Shown piece after piece: positions 19,698 through 28,758 of a DNA stretch of 64,000 nucleotides. This DNA is from Brevibacillus agri (GTDB lineage Bacteria > Bacillota > Bacilli > Brevibacillales > Brevibacillaceae), in assembly GCF_004117055.1 (NCBI RefSeq), contig NZ_CP026363.1, positions 1,403,001-1,467,000 of the forward strand, read 5' to 3'. Under the pieces are notes generated by a model. That model was given only the letters and a program-made list of their open reading frames with translations. It searched no databases and was not told where the DNA came from. Numbering within the stretch: the first letter of the stretch is position 1; every line of letters begins with the position of its first letter. Position numbers and translations under genes: made by a program.

Positions 19698-19730
19698 TCA
19701 AACTAAATCAAAACCGCATACGTTTGGATA

Positions 19731-19940
19731 CCTTATCCAGAGAAGGTGGAGGGACTGGCCCGATGATACCCGGCAACCGACACGACGCGATTTCAACGCG
19801 AGCAGCGATTGAAGCAAAAAGCGACGTGCACGGTGCTAATTCCTGCAGAAACAAAAGTGGTCTGGAAGATAAGGGGGACATGACACGTTATTTGTACGTG
19901 ACGACAGCGACCTCTTTTCTTCGGAAAAGAGGTCTTTTTG
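19731..19940 (+). promoter_or_regulatory. SAM-I (S-box) riboswitch of mtnK-mtnA
   Basis: The S-box core is complete: CCTTATCCAGAGAAGGTGGA, GGGACTGGCCCGATGATACC, CGGCAACC, CGGTGCTAATTCC, and GGAAGATAAGG closing P1 near 19875. The regulated terminator is GACCTCTTTT/AAAAGAGGTC at 19909-19934 with TTTTT. Expression of the kinase and isomerase is therefore expected only when SAM is low. Confidence 0.95.
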
Positions 19941-20055
19941 TATGTCACAGCACGAACGCCGATGGCCGCATGACACCGTTTGACCGCAAGGCTGGGGGAT
20001 ATGACCAGTCCGCTACAGATAGAGAGAAACTACTTAACGAGGGGAGTAATCAATC

Positions 20056-21285
20056 ATGGCATACCGCGCATTGACTGAACAGGAAGCAGTAGAGTACGTA
20101 AAAGGCTTGCCGGGTCTGTTTACAGAGGGGGCCGAGCTGACCAGCCGCGAAATCGGGGACGGGAACCTGAATCTGGTGTTCGATATTCAGGAGTCGGCTA
20201 CCGGAAAAAAAGTGATCGTGAAGCAGGCGCTGCCGTTTGCGAGAGTCGTGGGCGAGTCGTGGCCGCTGACCATCGACCGCGCCCGGATCGAGAGCGAAGC
20301 GCTTCGCATCCAGCACAAATACGTACCGGACCTGGTGCCGGAAGTGTACCACTTCGATCAGGAGCTGGCCCTGACGGTGATGGAAAACGTAGGCGACCAC
20401 ATCATCATGCGCAAAGGCTTGATTGAGGGCAAGCGCTATCCGCTTTTTCCGAAGCAGATCGGCCGTTTTCTCGCGCACACCTTGTTCTACACATCGGATT
20501 TGGGCGCGCATCCGTACGACAAAAAAGCGCTCGTCGGAACATTCATAAATCCGGAATTGTGCAAAATCACAGAAGATCTCGTCTTTACCGATCCGTACGA
20601 AAATGCGCCGACCAACGACTTCAACCCGCTGATTCGCCGGGAAGTGGAAGCGATCTGGAACAACAAGCCGCTCAAGCTGGAGATCGCCAAGCTGAAATAC
20701 GACTTCCTCACGCGCGCAGAAGCGCTGCTGCACGGCGACTTGCACACGGGCAGCATTTTCATCACCGAGACGAGCCTGAAAGCGATCGACCCGGAATTTG
20801 CCTACTACGGGCCAATCGGCTTTGACATCGGCGCGGTCATCGCCAACCTGCTGCTCAACTACGCAGGTCAACACGGATTGCAAGAAGACCCAGGAGAACG
20901 CGACTCGTACCGCGAATACTTACTGGAAACGGTGGAAGATGTCTGGAACGAATTCGTTTCCCAGTTCGTTCAGCTCTGGCACAAACAGGCAAAAGAGCGC
21001 AGCGCTCACGTCGAAGGCTTGTGGCAAAGCTACGTGAAGCGACTGATTCAGGACACGGCGGGCTATGCCGGCTGCAAAATTTTGCGCCGCGTGATCGGGC
21101 TTGCGGGAGTGGCTGATCTGAACACCATCGCAGACGATGAAAAACGGGCAGAAGCCGAGCGACTGGCGCTGGCGATCGGAGAAGCGCTGATTCTCGGCCG
21201 CAGCAACGTCGACGAATCGACAGACATCACGGACATCGTCCGCCAGGTAACCGCACGCTACTATCAGGAGGCAACGACAGTATGA
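20056..21285 (+). CDS. mtnK: 5-methylthioribose kinase MtnK
   Basis: Phosphorylates methylthioribose at C1 with ATP, the entry step of the salvage cycle. It has 409 residues with a choline-kinase-like fold. The catalytic loop is [12 protein letters not shown], followed by [16 protein letters not shown] (the metal-binding DxE-like segment). A GAGGGGAG SD precedes ATG 20056. The mtnA start overlaps its stop by four bases. Confidence 0.95.
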   Translation: MAYRALTEQEAVEYVKGLPGLFTEGAELTSREIGDGNLNLVFDIQESATGKKVIVKQALPFARVVGESWPLTIDRARIESEALRIQHKYVPDLVPEVYHFDQELALTVMENVGDHIIMRKGLIEGKRYPLFPKQIGRFLAHTLFYTSDLGAHPYDKKALVGTFINPELCKITEDLVFTDPYENAPTNDFNPLIRREVEAIWNNKPLKLEIAKLKYDFLTRAEALLHGDLHTGSIFITETSLKAIDPEFAYYGPIGFDIGAVIANLLLNYAGQHGLQEDPGERDSYREYLLETVEDVWNEFVSQFVQLWHKQAKERSAHVEGLWQSYVKRLIQDTAGYAGCKILRRVIGLAGVADLNTIADDEKRAEAERLALAIGEALILGRSNVDESTDITDIVRQVTARYYQEATTV

Positions 21286-22322
21286 CAACCAGTACACAAA
21301 CAACGCCAGTCAAGTGGGAAGACGACGCGCTCGTCTTGCTTGACCAGACGCGTTTGCCAGTAGAGACGATTTACTTGCGGCTGACGACCGCAGAAGAAGT
21401 ATGGGGCTCCATTCGCCGCCTGGAAGTGCGCGGCGCGCCGGCAATCGGCATGGCCGCAGCATATGGACTGTACCTGGGGATTCGCGGCAGCGAGGCACAG
21501 ACGTACGAAGCGTTTTGGCAGGAGTTGAACCGCCAGGCAGACTACCTGGGCACATCCCGCCCTACCGCTGTCAACCTGTTCTGGGCGCTCGACCGGATCA
21601 AGGCGCGCGTGAAAAAAGACGCTGCCCTGCCAATCGCAGAGCTGAAAGCCGCTGTGCTTGACGAAGCGCTGGCGATTCAAAAGGAAGACGCCGAGGTGTG
21701 CCGGACGATCGGAGAGCATCTGCTCACGCTGCTGCAAGACGGCATGGGCGTTCTCACGCACTGTAATCCGGGGGCGCTGGCGACGGCAGCGTACGGAACG
21801 GCTACGGCTCCCTTTTATTTGGCCAAGGAACGCGGCTGGAATCTGAAAGTATATGCAGACGAGACGCGTCCCGTCTTGCAAGGCGCTCGCCTGACCGCGT
21901 ATGAATTGCAGCAGGCGGGCATCGACGTCACGCTGATCTGCGACAACATGGCGGCGATGGTGATGTCGCAGGGCAAAGTGCAGGCGGTCGTCGTCGGAAC
22001 GGACCGCGTGGCGGCCAACGGCGATGTCGCCAACAAGATCGGCACCTACGGGGTAGCGGTTTTGGCAAAGGCGCACGGCATTCCTTTTTACGTGGCAGCT
22101 CCCCTGTCCTCAGTCGACCTGGCAACACCGACAGGCGCGGACATTCCGATTGAGGAGCGTCCGGCCGAGGAGATCACGCACGGCCTGGGCAAACAGGTAG
22201 CACCTGACGACATCAAAGTGTACAATCCGGCGTTCGATGTGACGCCTGCCCAATACATTACGGCGATTGTCACCGAGACGGGCATTTTCAAACCGGAAGA
22301 GATTGCGAAAAGCAAACAATAA
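21282..22322 (+). CDS. mtnA: Methylthioribose-1-phosphate isomerase MtnA
   Basis: Converts methylthioribose-1-P to methylthioribulose-1-P, feeding MtnB on the opposite arm. It has 346 residues in the eIF2B-like fold. The catalytic cysteine is C161 ([10 protein letters not shown]) and the aspartate is D241 ([21 protein letters not shown]). [13 protein letters not shown] marks the substrate pocket. It is translationally coupled to mtnK (ATGA) and ends at a strong terminator. Confidence 0.95.
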   Translation: MTTSTQTTPVKWEDDALVLLDQTRLPVETIYLRLTTAEEVWGSIRRLEVRGAPAIGMAAAYGLYLGIRGSEAQTYEAFWQELNRQADYLGTSRPTAVNLFWALDRIKARVKKDAALPIAELKAAVLDEALAIQKEDAEVCRTIGEHLLTLLQDGMGVLTHCNPGALATAAYGTATAPFYLAKERGWNLKVYADETRPVLQGARLTAYELQQAGIDVTLICDNMAAMVMSQGKVQAVVVGTDRVAANGDVANKIGTYGVAVLAKAHGIPFYVAAPLSSVDLATPTGADIPIEERPAEEITHGLGKQVAPDDIKVYNPAFDVTPAQYITAIVTETGIFKPEEIAKSKQ

Positions 22323-22333
22323 TCACGCTCATG

Positions 22334-22366
22334 AGCGTCTGCCAGTTCGCTGGCGGGCGCTTTTTG
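22334..22366 (+). terminator. Terminator of mtnK-mtnA
   Basis: AGCGTCTGCCAG pairs with CTGGCGGGCGCT around a TTCG loop, followed by TTTTT. Confidence 0.85.
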
Positions 22367-22481
22367 CGCAAGAAGCGTCCCTGCCGCTTGCCAAACAATG
22401 GCTCCGGTCGCATAATCGAGCGTAAGCAGTCGTTTGCCAGTCTTTAGTCGCTGCATCTACATAATAAAGGAGGGCTTTTGC

Positions 22482-23036
22482 ATGAGAAGGATACCGATTA
22501 ATGAGGAGACGTTTCTCAAACAGCTTGAGCTGTCCGATGCCGCCGAAATGTTCTGGCTCACGGACACCAACAGACCCTACCTGAAGGAATGGCTGCCTTG
22601 GCTGAATTTTACGAAGCGTGTCGAGGATACGAGCCATTTTATCCAGCGAACGATCCAGCAGCATAACGACAATCAGGGCATTCACTACGGAATCTGGCAC
22701 AACGGACGGCTGGCCGGAACGCTGGGCGTGCACAATATTGACTGGATCAACAAGAAAACGGCGATCGGCTATTGGCTCGGCGCCCAGTTCCAGGGCAAGG
22801 GACTGATGACCGGGGCAGTGGCGGCGTACATGGACCAGCTTATTTTCGGCTCGTGGGGGCTGGAAAAGGTCACGATTCAGGCGGCGACGGAAAATTACAG
22901 GAGCAGAGCGATCCCGGAGCGGCTGGGCTTTCAACTGGAAGGAATCCTGCGCCGCAACGAGTTTCTGTACGACCATTTTGTCGACCATGCCGTGTACAGC
23001 ATGTTGAAGGAAGAATGGCTGGCAAGACGTAGCTGA
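22482..23036 (+). CDS. RimJ/RimL-type GNAT acetyltransferase (184 aa)
   Basis: A GNAT-fold N-acetyltransferase of the ribosomal-protein/amino-terminal acetylating type. It shows DTNRPYLKEWLPWLNF, IGYWLGAQFQGKGLMTGAVAAYMD (the acetyl-CoA binding motif A, with a Q-G-K-G core) and NYRSRAIPERLGFQLEGILR. AAAGGAGGG with an 8-base gap to ATG 22482 fixes the start. It appears monocistronic. The substrate is unknown; the closest Bacillus relatives acetylate ribosomal protein serine termini or act on small molecules. Confidence 0.85.
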   Translation: MRRIPINEETFLKQLELSDAAEMFWLTDTNRPYLKEWLPWLNFTKRVEDTSHFIQRTIQQHNDNQGIHYGIWHNGRLAGTLGVHNIDWINKKTAIGYWLGAQFQGKGLMTGAVAAYMDQLIFGSWGLEKVTIQAATENYRSRAIPERLGFQLEGILRRNEFLYDHFVDHAVYSMLKEEWLARRS

Positions 23037-23046
23037 AAAAGTTGGA

Positions 23047-23075
23047 TTGACAAAGAAAATTCAGTAAATTACGAT
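23047..23075 (+). promoter_or_regulatory. Promoter of the bmrCD-like operon
   Basis: TTGACA (23047-23052), 17 bases, TACGAT (23070-23075), about 190 bases before bmrC. Confidence 0.7.
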
Positions 23076-23087
23076 GAAGGAAGCAAG

Positions 23088-23263
23088 AAGGGGTGCGTGA
23101 TGCGCGCGCCTTTTTTATATATTAGTACAATTACGGTTTCGCCCATGGTTTGGTTTGGCGTAGCCGGGTTTGTCCATTCGCTGGAAAGGTGCAGTTGCCC
23201 AGGAGAAAAGCGCTGGCTGCAATTGAGTTCCATACAAGGCTACATCATGAGAGGGGGATCTGC
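23088..23263 (+). promoter_or_regulatory. Structured leader of the bmrCD-like operon, candidate attenuator
   Basis: The transcript would begin with a hairpin, GGTGCG/CGCGCC (23092-23110), ending in TTTTTT (23111-23116). It also carries an SD-like AAGAAGGGG before GTG/ATG at 23097/23100 that opens a short reading frame. A second hairpin (CAGTTGC..CCAG with CTGG..GCAATTG, 23192-23225) lies just before the bmrC SD. In Bacillus subtilis, bmrCD is controlled by ribosome-mediated attenuation through a leader gene. The layout here suggests similar control, but with different sequence. Confidence 0.5.
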
Positions 23264-25006
23264 TTGCATACACTCAAGGAGCTATCGTGGTTTTTTCGCG
23301 CGTACTGGAAACGGTACACAATCGGTATCTTGTTTTTATTTCTCATCGACGTCCTGATGCTTTGGCCGCCTCGTCTGATCGGAGAGACGGTCGATGCGAT
23401 GCGCAACAGCTCTTTGACGACGCAGGATTTGACCAGGACGGTTGCGATCCTGCTCTCGCTTGGTGTCGGGCTGTACGCGATGCGTTTTGCCTGGCGGCAC
23501 TTGCTCAACGGCGGTGCGCTGATTTTGGAGCGGACTTTGCGCGAGCGTCTGTTTGCGCACCTGACGCGGATGACGCCGTCGTTTTACCATCGCAAGCGCA
23601 GCGGCGATCTGATGGCTGTCGCGACCAACGACATTCCGGCGATCGAGCAAACGGCGAGTACAGGCGTGCTCACGCTGGTCGATTCGCTGTTCATGACGCT
23701 GTTGACGCTCGGGGTCATGGTGACGGTCATCGATTGGAAGCTGACGTTGGCGGCGCTGATCCCGATGCCTTTTTTGGCCTGGTCGACCGCCTACTACGGC
23801 AGACTGCTGCACGAGCGCTTTTATCTCGCCCAGGAAGCGTTTGGCGAGATGAACGACCACGTGCAGCAATCGGTTTCCGGCGTGCGTGTGCTGCGTGCGT
23901 TTGTGCAGGAAAAGGAAGACATTGAAGCCTATCGCCGGGTCAGTGAAAAAACGCTGGAGCGCAACGTGAGCGTATCGCGGATCGACGCGCTGTTCGAGCC
24001 GACGATTGCGATCATTATCGGCTTCAGCTTCCTGATCGGGCTTGGCTATGGAACATACCTCGTCTTTACGAGCGCGATTTCTTTGGGCGATCTGGTCGCT
24101 TTTAACCTGTACCTCGGGCTTTTGATCTGGCCGATGTTCGCCTTTGGCTGGCTGGTCAACGTGCTGCAGCGCGGCGGAGCGTCCCACAAGCGCCTCTCCG
24201 AGCTGTTGGTGGAACAGCCGGATGTGAAGGAAGTCGCCCACCCGGTGACGGCCGAGACGCCGAATACGGTAGAAGCTCGCCAGTTTTCTTTTGCCTACCC
24301 GGGCAGTGAAAAGCCTGCGCTCACTGACATCACCTTTTCGCTCGGGGCAGGCGAGACGCTGGGCATTGTCGGGCGGACGGGGAGCGGGAAGTCGACGCTG
24401 TGCCGCGCCCTGTTGCATCAATACGAGTTGAAGGAGCAGTCGCTGTTTGTCGGCGGAGTGCCGATTGAAAAACTGTCATTTGCAGCGCTGCGGGAAAAAA
24501 TCGCCTATGTGCCGCAGGAGCATTTACTGTTCTCGCGGACGATTGCGGAAAATGTAGCGTTTGGCCGGCCGCAAGCGACAGAGGCGGAGGTACTGCACGC
24601 GCTCAAGCTGGCGGAAATGAGCAATGATCTGGCCCAGTTCCGCGATGGCCTGCAAACGATGGTGGGCGAAAAGGGCGTGACCCTCTCCGGCGGGCAAAAG
24701 CAGCGGATTTCGATTGCCAGGGCTTTGCTGCTCGATGCAGGCATCCTCATTCTCGACGATTCGTTGTCGGCGGTCGACGCCCGGACGGAAGAGGCGATTT
24801 TGCGTCATTTGCGCGAGGAGCGCGCCGCCAAAACGACGATTATTACCGCTCACCGCCTGTCTGCCGTGCAACACGCCGAGCTGATTCTCGTGCTGGACGA
24901 AGGCCGGATTGTCGAGCGGGGAACACATGATGAGCTGATGCAGCAAAACGGCTGGTATGCGGAGCAGTATCGCAGACAGCAAATGGAGCGGGATGTTGCC
25001 GGCTAA
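23264..25006 (+). CDS. bmrC: Heterodimeric multidrug ABC transporter, BmrC-type subunit
   Basis: An ABC half-transporter, closely similar throughout to Bacillus subtilis YheI/BmrC (for example WFFRAYWKRYTIGILF, SVSGVRVLRAFVQE, YVPQEHLLFSRTIAENV). Six TM helices in residues about 15-300, then an ATPase domain with Walker A GRTGSGKST, signature LSGGQ, and ILILDDSLSAVDA, where D replaces the usual catalytic E. This degenerate site is typical of the heterodimer partner. TTG 23264 after GAGAGGGGG is the likely start (580 aa); upstream ATGs lack an SD. Three bases separate it from bmrD's first in-frame GTG. Confidence 0.9.
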   Translation: MHTLKELSWFFRAYWKRYTIGILFLFLIDVLMLWPPRLIGETVDAMRNSSLTTQDLTRTVAILLSLGVGLYAMRFAWRHLLNGGALILERTLRERLFAHLTRMTPSFYHRKRSGDLMAVATNDIPAIEQTASTGVLTLVDSLFMTLLTLGVMVTVIDWKLTLAALIPMPFLAWSTAYYGRLLHERFYLAQEAFGEMNDHVQQSVSGVRVLRAFVQEKEDIEAYRRVSEKTLERNVSVSRIDALFEPTIAIIIGFSFLIGLGYGTYLVFTSAISLGDLVAFNLYLGLLIWPMFAFGWLVNVLQRGGASHKRLSELLVEQPDVKEVAHPVTAETPNTVEARQFSFAYPGSEKPALTDITFSLGAGETLGIVGRTGSGKSTLCRALLHQYELKEQSLFVGGVPIEKLSFAALREKIAYVPQEHLLFSRTIAENVAFGRPQATEAEVLHALKLAEMSNDLAQFRDGLQTMVGEKGVTLSGGQKQRISIARALLLDAGILILDDSLSAVDARTEEAILRHLREERAAKTTIITAHRLSAVQHAELILVLDEGRIVERGTHDELMQQNGWYAEQYRRQQMERDVAG

Positions 25007-25033
25007 GCCGTGAAGAGGGAGGGAGAGCGTTTC

Positions 25034-27121
25034 GTGGGGAAAGAACACGTATGGAAGCGGCTGGCCGCATTTGCGCGGCCGTTTCAAAAGCAAATAGGGG
25101 GAGCGCTGATCCTGCTTCTGCTCGGGACGAGTGCGGAGCTGGCGGGACCATTTCTGGCCAAGGCGATGATCGACAATCACATCCTCGCCATCCAGAAGCC
25201 CTGGTACGAGTTTGAACAAAAGCCGCAGGTGCCCGAGGACCTGGTGGTTGCGATAAACGATCGCTACTATATACGGGAGGATGCGCTGGCCGATGCGGGC
25301 TTGACACCCGGCAGCATCCAGGCGAGCGAAGCGACCGTAGTTGCGGCAGGCACGACGTATTACTTGATCGAGGGAAAAATCGAGCAAAACGGCGAGAAGC
25401 AGTTCACGCCCATCGAGCCGGAAAATGGCCGGGAGCGCTTTGCGGTGACGGCGGGCGATGCGGCGGGGACAAGTGTGGCTCCGACAGGAATCCGGCTGAC
25501 GGGCGAAGAAGTTTTGGCGATGTACCAAAACGACGTGCAGCCGATCATCTGGCTGTCGTTAGGGTACGGAGCGCTGATTTTGCTGTCGGCGGGCTTCAAC
25601 TACGTGCAGATTTTGTGGCTGCAAACGATTGCCCAGCGCATCATTCAACAGATGCGGATGAAGCTGTTCGTGCATTTGCAGAAGCTCCCGGTCTCCTTTT
25701 TTGACAAGACGCCGGTTGGCTCGCTCGTCTCCCGCGTGAGCAACGACACCGAGGCGATTCGCGAGCTGTACGTGAGCGTGCTTGCCACGTTTGTGCAAAA
25801 CGGCATTTATTTGCTCGGAATCTTGATCGCGCTGTTCGTGCTCCAGCCGCAACTGGCCCTGTTCTGCTGTCTGACTGTGCCGCTGCTCGCGCTCTTGGTC
25901 TACGTCTATCAAAAGTACAGCTCCCGCTACTACGCGGTGATTCGGGCGAAGCTCGGCGACATGAACGCGACGATCAACGAGATGATTCAAAACATGGCGA
26001 TTGTCCAGGCGTTTCGCCGCGAGGAAGGCGTGCAAAAAGAGTTTGCGCAGGTGAACGAAAGCTACTTCAAGGTGCGGATGAAGGAAATCAACCTGGAGTC
26101 GCTCCTGCTGCGGCCCGCTGTCGACCTGATCTGGAAAATCGCCCTGACCTTGATTATCTGGTACTACGGCTCCGCGTCGTTTCACAGCGTCATTTCGTTC
26201 GGGGCGCTGTTTGCCTTCGTAGACTACATGGGTCGCTTTTTCGAGCCGATCAACATGATTATGAACCGCCTGTCGCAAATGCAGCAGGCGACGATCTCGG
26301 CCACACGCGTCTTCGATATTTTGGACACGGCGGCCGAATCGCAAACAGCGGGGACGCCAATCGCGCGGCCGCGCGGGGAAGTGGTGTTCGACCAGGTGTC
26401 GTTTGCTTACAACGAAGATGAGTACGTGCTGAAAAACGTTTCGTTCACCGCGAAGCCGGGCCAGACGATCGCGCTCGTCGGCCATACCGGATCAGGGAAA
26501 AGCTCGCTGATGAACCTCTTGCTCGGCTTTTATCCGGTGACAAAAGGGCGCATCCTGATCGACGGCAAGAACATGCGCAAGATCGACACGCAATCGCTGC
26601 GCAGTCATATCGGGCTGGTGCTGCAAGACCCGTTTTTGTTTACGGGCAGCATCGGCTTCAACATTCGCATGTACAACGACGCGATTTCCGATGAAAAAGT
26701 CGTGCAGGCCGCCAAGGCAGTGCGGGCCGACGAATTTATTACGCGCCTGCCGCAAGGGTACGACGAGCCGGTTGTCGAGCGCGGCATGACGTTGTCTGCG
26801 GGACAGCGGCAGCTCATTTCGTTTGCCCGGGCGCTTGTGGCCGATCCGGCGATTTTGATTCTCGACGAAGCGACGGCGAGCATCGACAGCGAAACCGAGC
26901 TGGCGATCCAGGAAGCGCTGCACGTCCTGTCGCGCGGGCGGACGACGTTTATCATTGCCCATCGGCTGTCGACGATCCAGCACGCGGACCAGATTCTCGT
27001 ATTGTCCCGCGGGGAAATCGTGGAGCGGGGAACGCATGACGAGCTGATGGCACAGGATGGACTGTATCAAAAAATGTACCAGCTTCAACAAGGGAGTCTT
27101 TCTGTTAAAGTGAATGGATAG
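25034..27121 (+). CDS. bmrD: Heterodimeric multidrug ABC transporter, BmrD-type subunit
   Basis: The second half-transporter, about 695 residues. An unusual insertion of about 100 residues (roughly 45-155) follows the first TM helix and is probably extracytoplasmic, as in YheH/BmrD. The ATPase has Walker A GHTGSGKSS, LSAGQRQ as signature and ILILDEATASID with the canonical catalytic glutamate, complementing BmrC. GTG 25034 has the GGGAGGGA SD at proper spacing; the GTG at 25010 does not. Together they should form a drug efflux pump. Confidence 0.9.
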   Translation: MGKEHVWKRLAAFARPFQKQIGGALILLLLGTSAELAGPFLAKAMIDNHILAIQKPWYEFEQKPQVPEDLVVAINDRYYIREDALADAGLTPGSIQASEATVVAAGTTYYLIEGKIEQNGEKQFTPIEPENGRERFAVTAGDAAGTSVAPTGIRLTGEEVLAMYQNDVQPIIWLSLGYGALILLSAGFNYVQILWLQTIAQRIIQQMRMKLFVHLQKLPVSFFDKTPVGSLVSRVSNDTEAIRELYVSVLATFVQNGIYLLGILIALFVLQPQLALFCCLTVPLLALLVYVYQKYSSRYYAVIRAKLGDMNATINEMIQNMAIVQAFRREEGVQKEFAQVNESYFKVRMKEINLESLLLRPAVDLIWKIALTLIIWYYGSASFHSVISFGALFAFVDYMGRFFEPINMIMNRLSQMQQATISATRVFDILDTAAESQTAGTPIARPRGEVVFDQVSFAYNEDEYVLKNVSFTAKPGQTIALVGHTGSGKSSLMNLLLGFYPVTKGRILIDGKNMRKIDTQSLRSHIGLVLQDPFLFTGSIGFNIRMYNDAISDEKVVQAAKAVRADEFITRLPQGYDEPVVERGMTLSAGQRQLISFARALVADPAILILDEATASIDSETELAIQEALHVLSRGRTTFIIAHRLSTIQHADQILVLSRGEIVERGTHDELMAQDGLYQKMYQLQQGSLSVKVNG

Positions 27122-27160
27122 AGGTTTACAGAGGATTTAGGGGAAAGGAGCTTCAACACC

Positions 27161-28345
27161 ATGTCTTCGTCGAGATACACCTTCTGGGTGTTGATCCTGG
27201 TGGTAGCCATCTCGGGCTTGAGCCAAGGCTTGAGCATTCCGCTTTTGGCTGTGCTGTTGGAAAAGCAGGGCGTGTCGTCGGTCATGAACGGGCTGAACGC
27301 CGCCGCTCTGTACGTGGGGATGGTGCTCGTCTCGCCTTTGCTGGAAATTCCGCTGAGGCGGATCGGCTACCGTTCCACGATTTTGTGGGGAATGCTGCTG
27401 CTCACGATTGCGACTGCCCTCATCCCGCTGTTCAGCCACCTGGCTGTCTGGTTTGTGTTGCGTATGCTGATGGGGATTGGCGATTCCAGCCTGCACTACT
27501 CCAGCCAGATGTGGGTGACGAAAATCGCCGCGCCGCAAACGCGGGGACGCGACCTGTCCCTGTACGGGCTGGCGTATGGCGTCGGCTTCAGCATCGGGCC
27601 GCTTGGCTTGAATTTGTTGCCGCTCGGGCTGTGGGTGCCGTTTGGCGTCTTGCTTTTTTTGTACGCCGTAGCTTTTGTGCTTTTGTCGCGGATTAAAAAC
27701 GAATATCCCGAACAGCTCAAGCAAACGGAAAAGAAACAAAACAAATACGCCACCGTGCTGCGCATCGGCTGGCTGTCGCTGATTCCTTCCTTTTTATACG
27801 GGTTCATGGAGACGTCTTTGAACGGCAGCTTTCCGGTCTACGCGTTGCGCACAGGCTTGTCGCTGGAGTGGGTTTCCCTGATTTTGCCGTCGTTTGTAGT
27901 CGGCAGCATTATTTTGCAAATGCCGCTCGGGACGCTAAGCGACCGGATCGGGCGCAGGCAAGTGATGCTCGCCTGTGCGCTTGTCGGGGGGATTGCCTTT
28001 TTCCTGTTCCCGCTGGCCGGGGAAAACGTCTGGCTGATGATGCTGCTGCTCGCGCTTGCCGGGGCGGCAGTCGGATCGTTTTACTCGCTCGGTCTGGCCT
28101 ATTCGGCCGATATTTTGCCTGCCGCCATGGTGCCGACTGCGGGGATTATTGCGGGCATCAACTTCGGGATCGCGAGCATTCTCGCGCCAAACGTCAACGG
28201 CGTGCTCATGGAGCTGTGGGAGCCGTGGACGATGTTTTGGCTGATGGGGGCGCTTCTCGTGGTCTTCGCCGCCGCCTGCCTGTTTGCCCGAAACAGCAAG
28301 TCCCAGGCAGAGGGCTATCCGCTGCCATTGCAAAAACAAGGCTGA
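27161..28345 (+). CDS. MFS transporter (394 aa)
   Basis: A 12-TM major facilitator. It has the loop 2-3 motif in variant form (RRIGYRSTILWGMLL) and the loop 8-9 copy GTLSDRIGRRQVMLA, and its length is normal for drug or metabolite exporters of the YfkF/YwoG type. ATG 27161 follows GGGGAAAGGAG. It is 39 bases after bmrD with no terminator between, so it may be co-transcribed with the exporter. The substrate is unknown. A hairpin at 28359 ends the unit. Confidence 0.85.
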   Translation: MSSSRYTFWVLILVVAISGLSQGLSIPLLAVLLEKQGVSSVMNGLNAAALYVGMVLVSPLLEIPLRRIGYRSTILWGMLLLTIATALIPLFSHLAVWFVLRMLMGIGDSSLHYSSQMWVTKIAAPQTRGRDLSLYGLAYGVGFSIGPLGLNLLPLGLWVPFGVLLFLYAVAFVLLSRIKNEYPEQLKQTEKKQNKYATVLRIGWLSLIPSFLYGFMETSLNGSFPVYALRTGLSLEWVSLILPSFVVGSIILQMPLGTLSDRIGRRQVMLACALVGGIAFFLFPLAGENVWLMMLLLALAGAAVGSFYSLGLAYSADILPAAMVPTAGIIAGINFGIASILAPNVNGVLMELWEPWTMFWLMGALLVVFAAACLFARNSKSQAEGYPLPLQKQG

Positions 28346-28358
28346 TGGATGCCAAAAA

Positions 28359-28396
28359 CGAAGCCATTCTCTGCATGTGTGGAGGATGGCTTTTTG
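28359..28396 (+). terminator. Terminator after the MFS gene
   Basis: GAAGCCAT pairs with ATGGCTTT around a long loop, followed by TTTTTG. Confidence 0.65.
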
Positions 28397-28522
28397 TGCT
28401 GCCGGGGTTTCCCAACCATTTTTGCTGAACTGTAAGTTTTCTTCGTAAAAAAGCATAAACGGGCGCAGGGGAGGGAAGCGTATTACTATAGAAGAATTGT
28501 TTTTTTGGAAGGGGTTGACCCG

Positions 28523-28663
28523 ATGCTGACTCCGTGCATATTCAAGCGGGGGATCGTCTGGATTTTGTTTTTCGTCCTCAGTCTGGTCATCATCCCGTTT
28601 TTTTCCGAAGAGGGTCAGGCTCCGCCGCCAGCTCCTGCTACGAATGCGGCTGCGCAGCAGTAA
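28523..28663 (+). CDS. Small single-TM protein (46 aa), unknown
   Basis: ATG 28523 has a GGAAGGGG SD at 8 bases and the frame closes with TAA at 28661. The product has a basic start (MLTPCIFKRG), one TM helix (about residues 11-27) and a short Pro/Ala-rich tail (PPPAPATNAAAQQ). The TM-plus-tail shape and good SD argue for a real gene. I do not recognise a family. It lies between the MFS gene and the convergent CAP gene. Confidence 0.55.
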   Translation: MLTPCIFKRGIVWILFFVLSLVIIPFFSEEGQAPPPAPATNAAAQQ

Positions 28664-28710
28664 CTTCGACTCTGTCCGTGGATGAGGCAAGAAGTCTTCG
28701 TTAGAGCAAC

Positions 28711-28748
28711 AAAAGACACGCCAAGCGATTGTGCTGGCGTGTCTTTTT
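28711..28748. terminator. Bidirectional terminator
   Basis: AAAAGACACGCCA pairs with TGGCGTGTCTTTT, with T-runs on both strands. It serves the 46-aa gene and the convergent CAP gene. Confidence 0.85.
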
Positions 28749-28758
28749 TCGCGAGCGC

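Noticed and set aside
23097-23357. An 86-aa protein gene before bmrC
   Set aside because: It overlaps the bmrC coding start out of frame; only its first codons make sense, as a possible leader peptide, so it is not listed as a gene.
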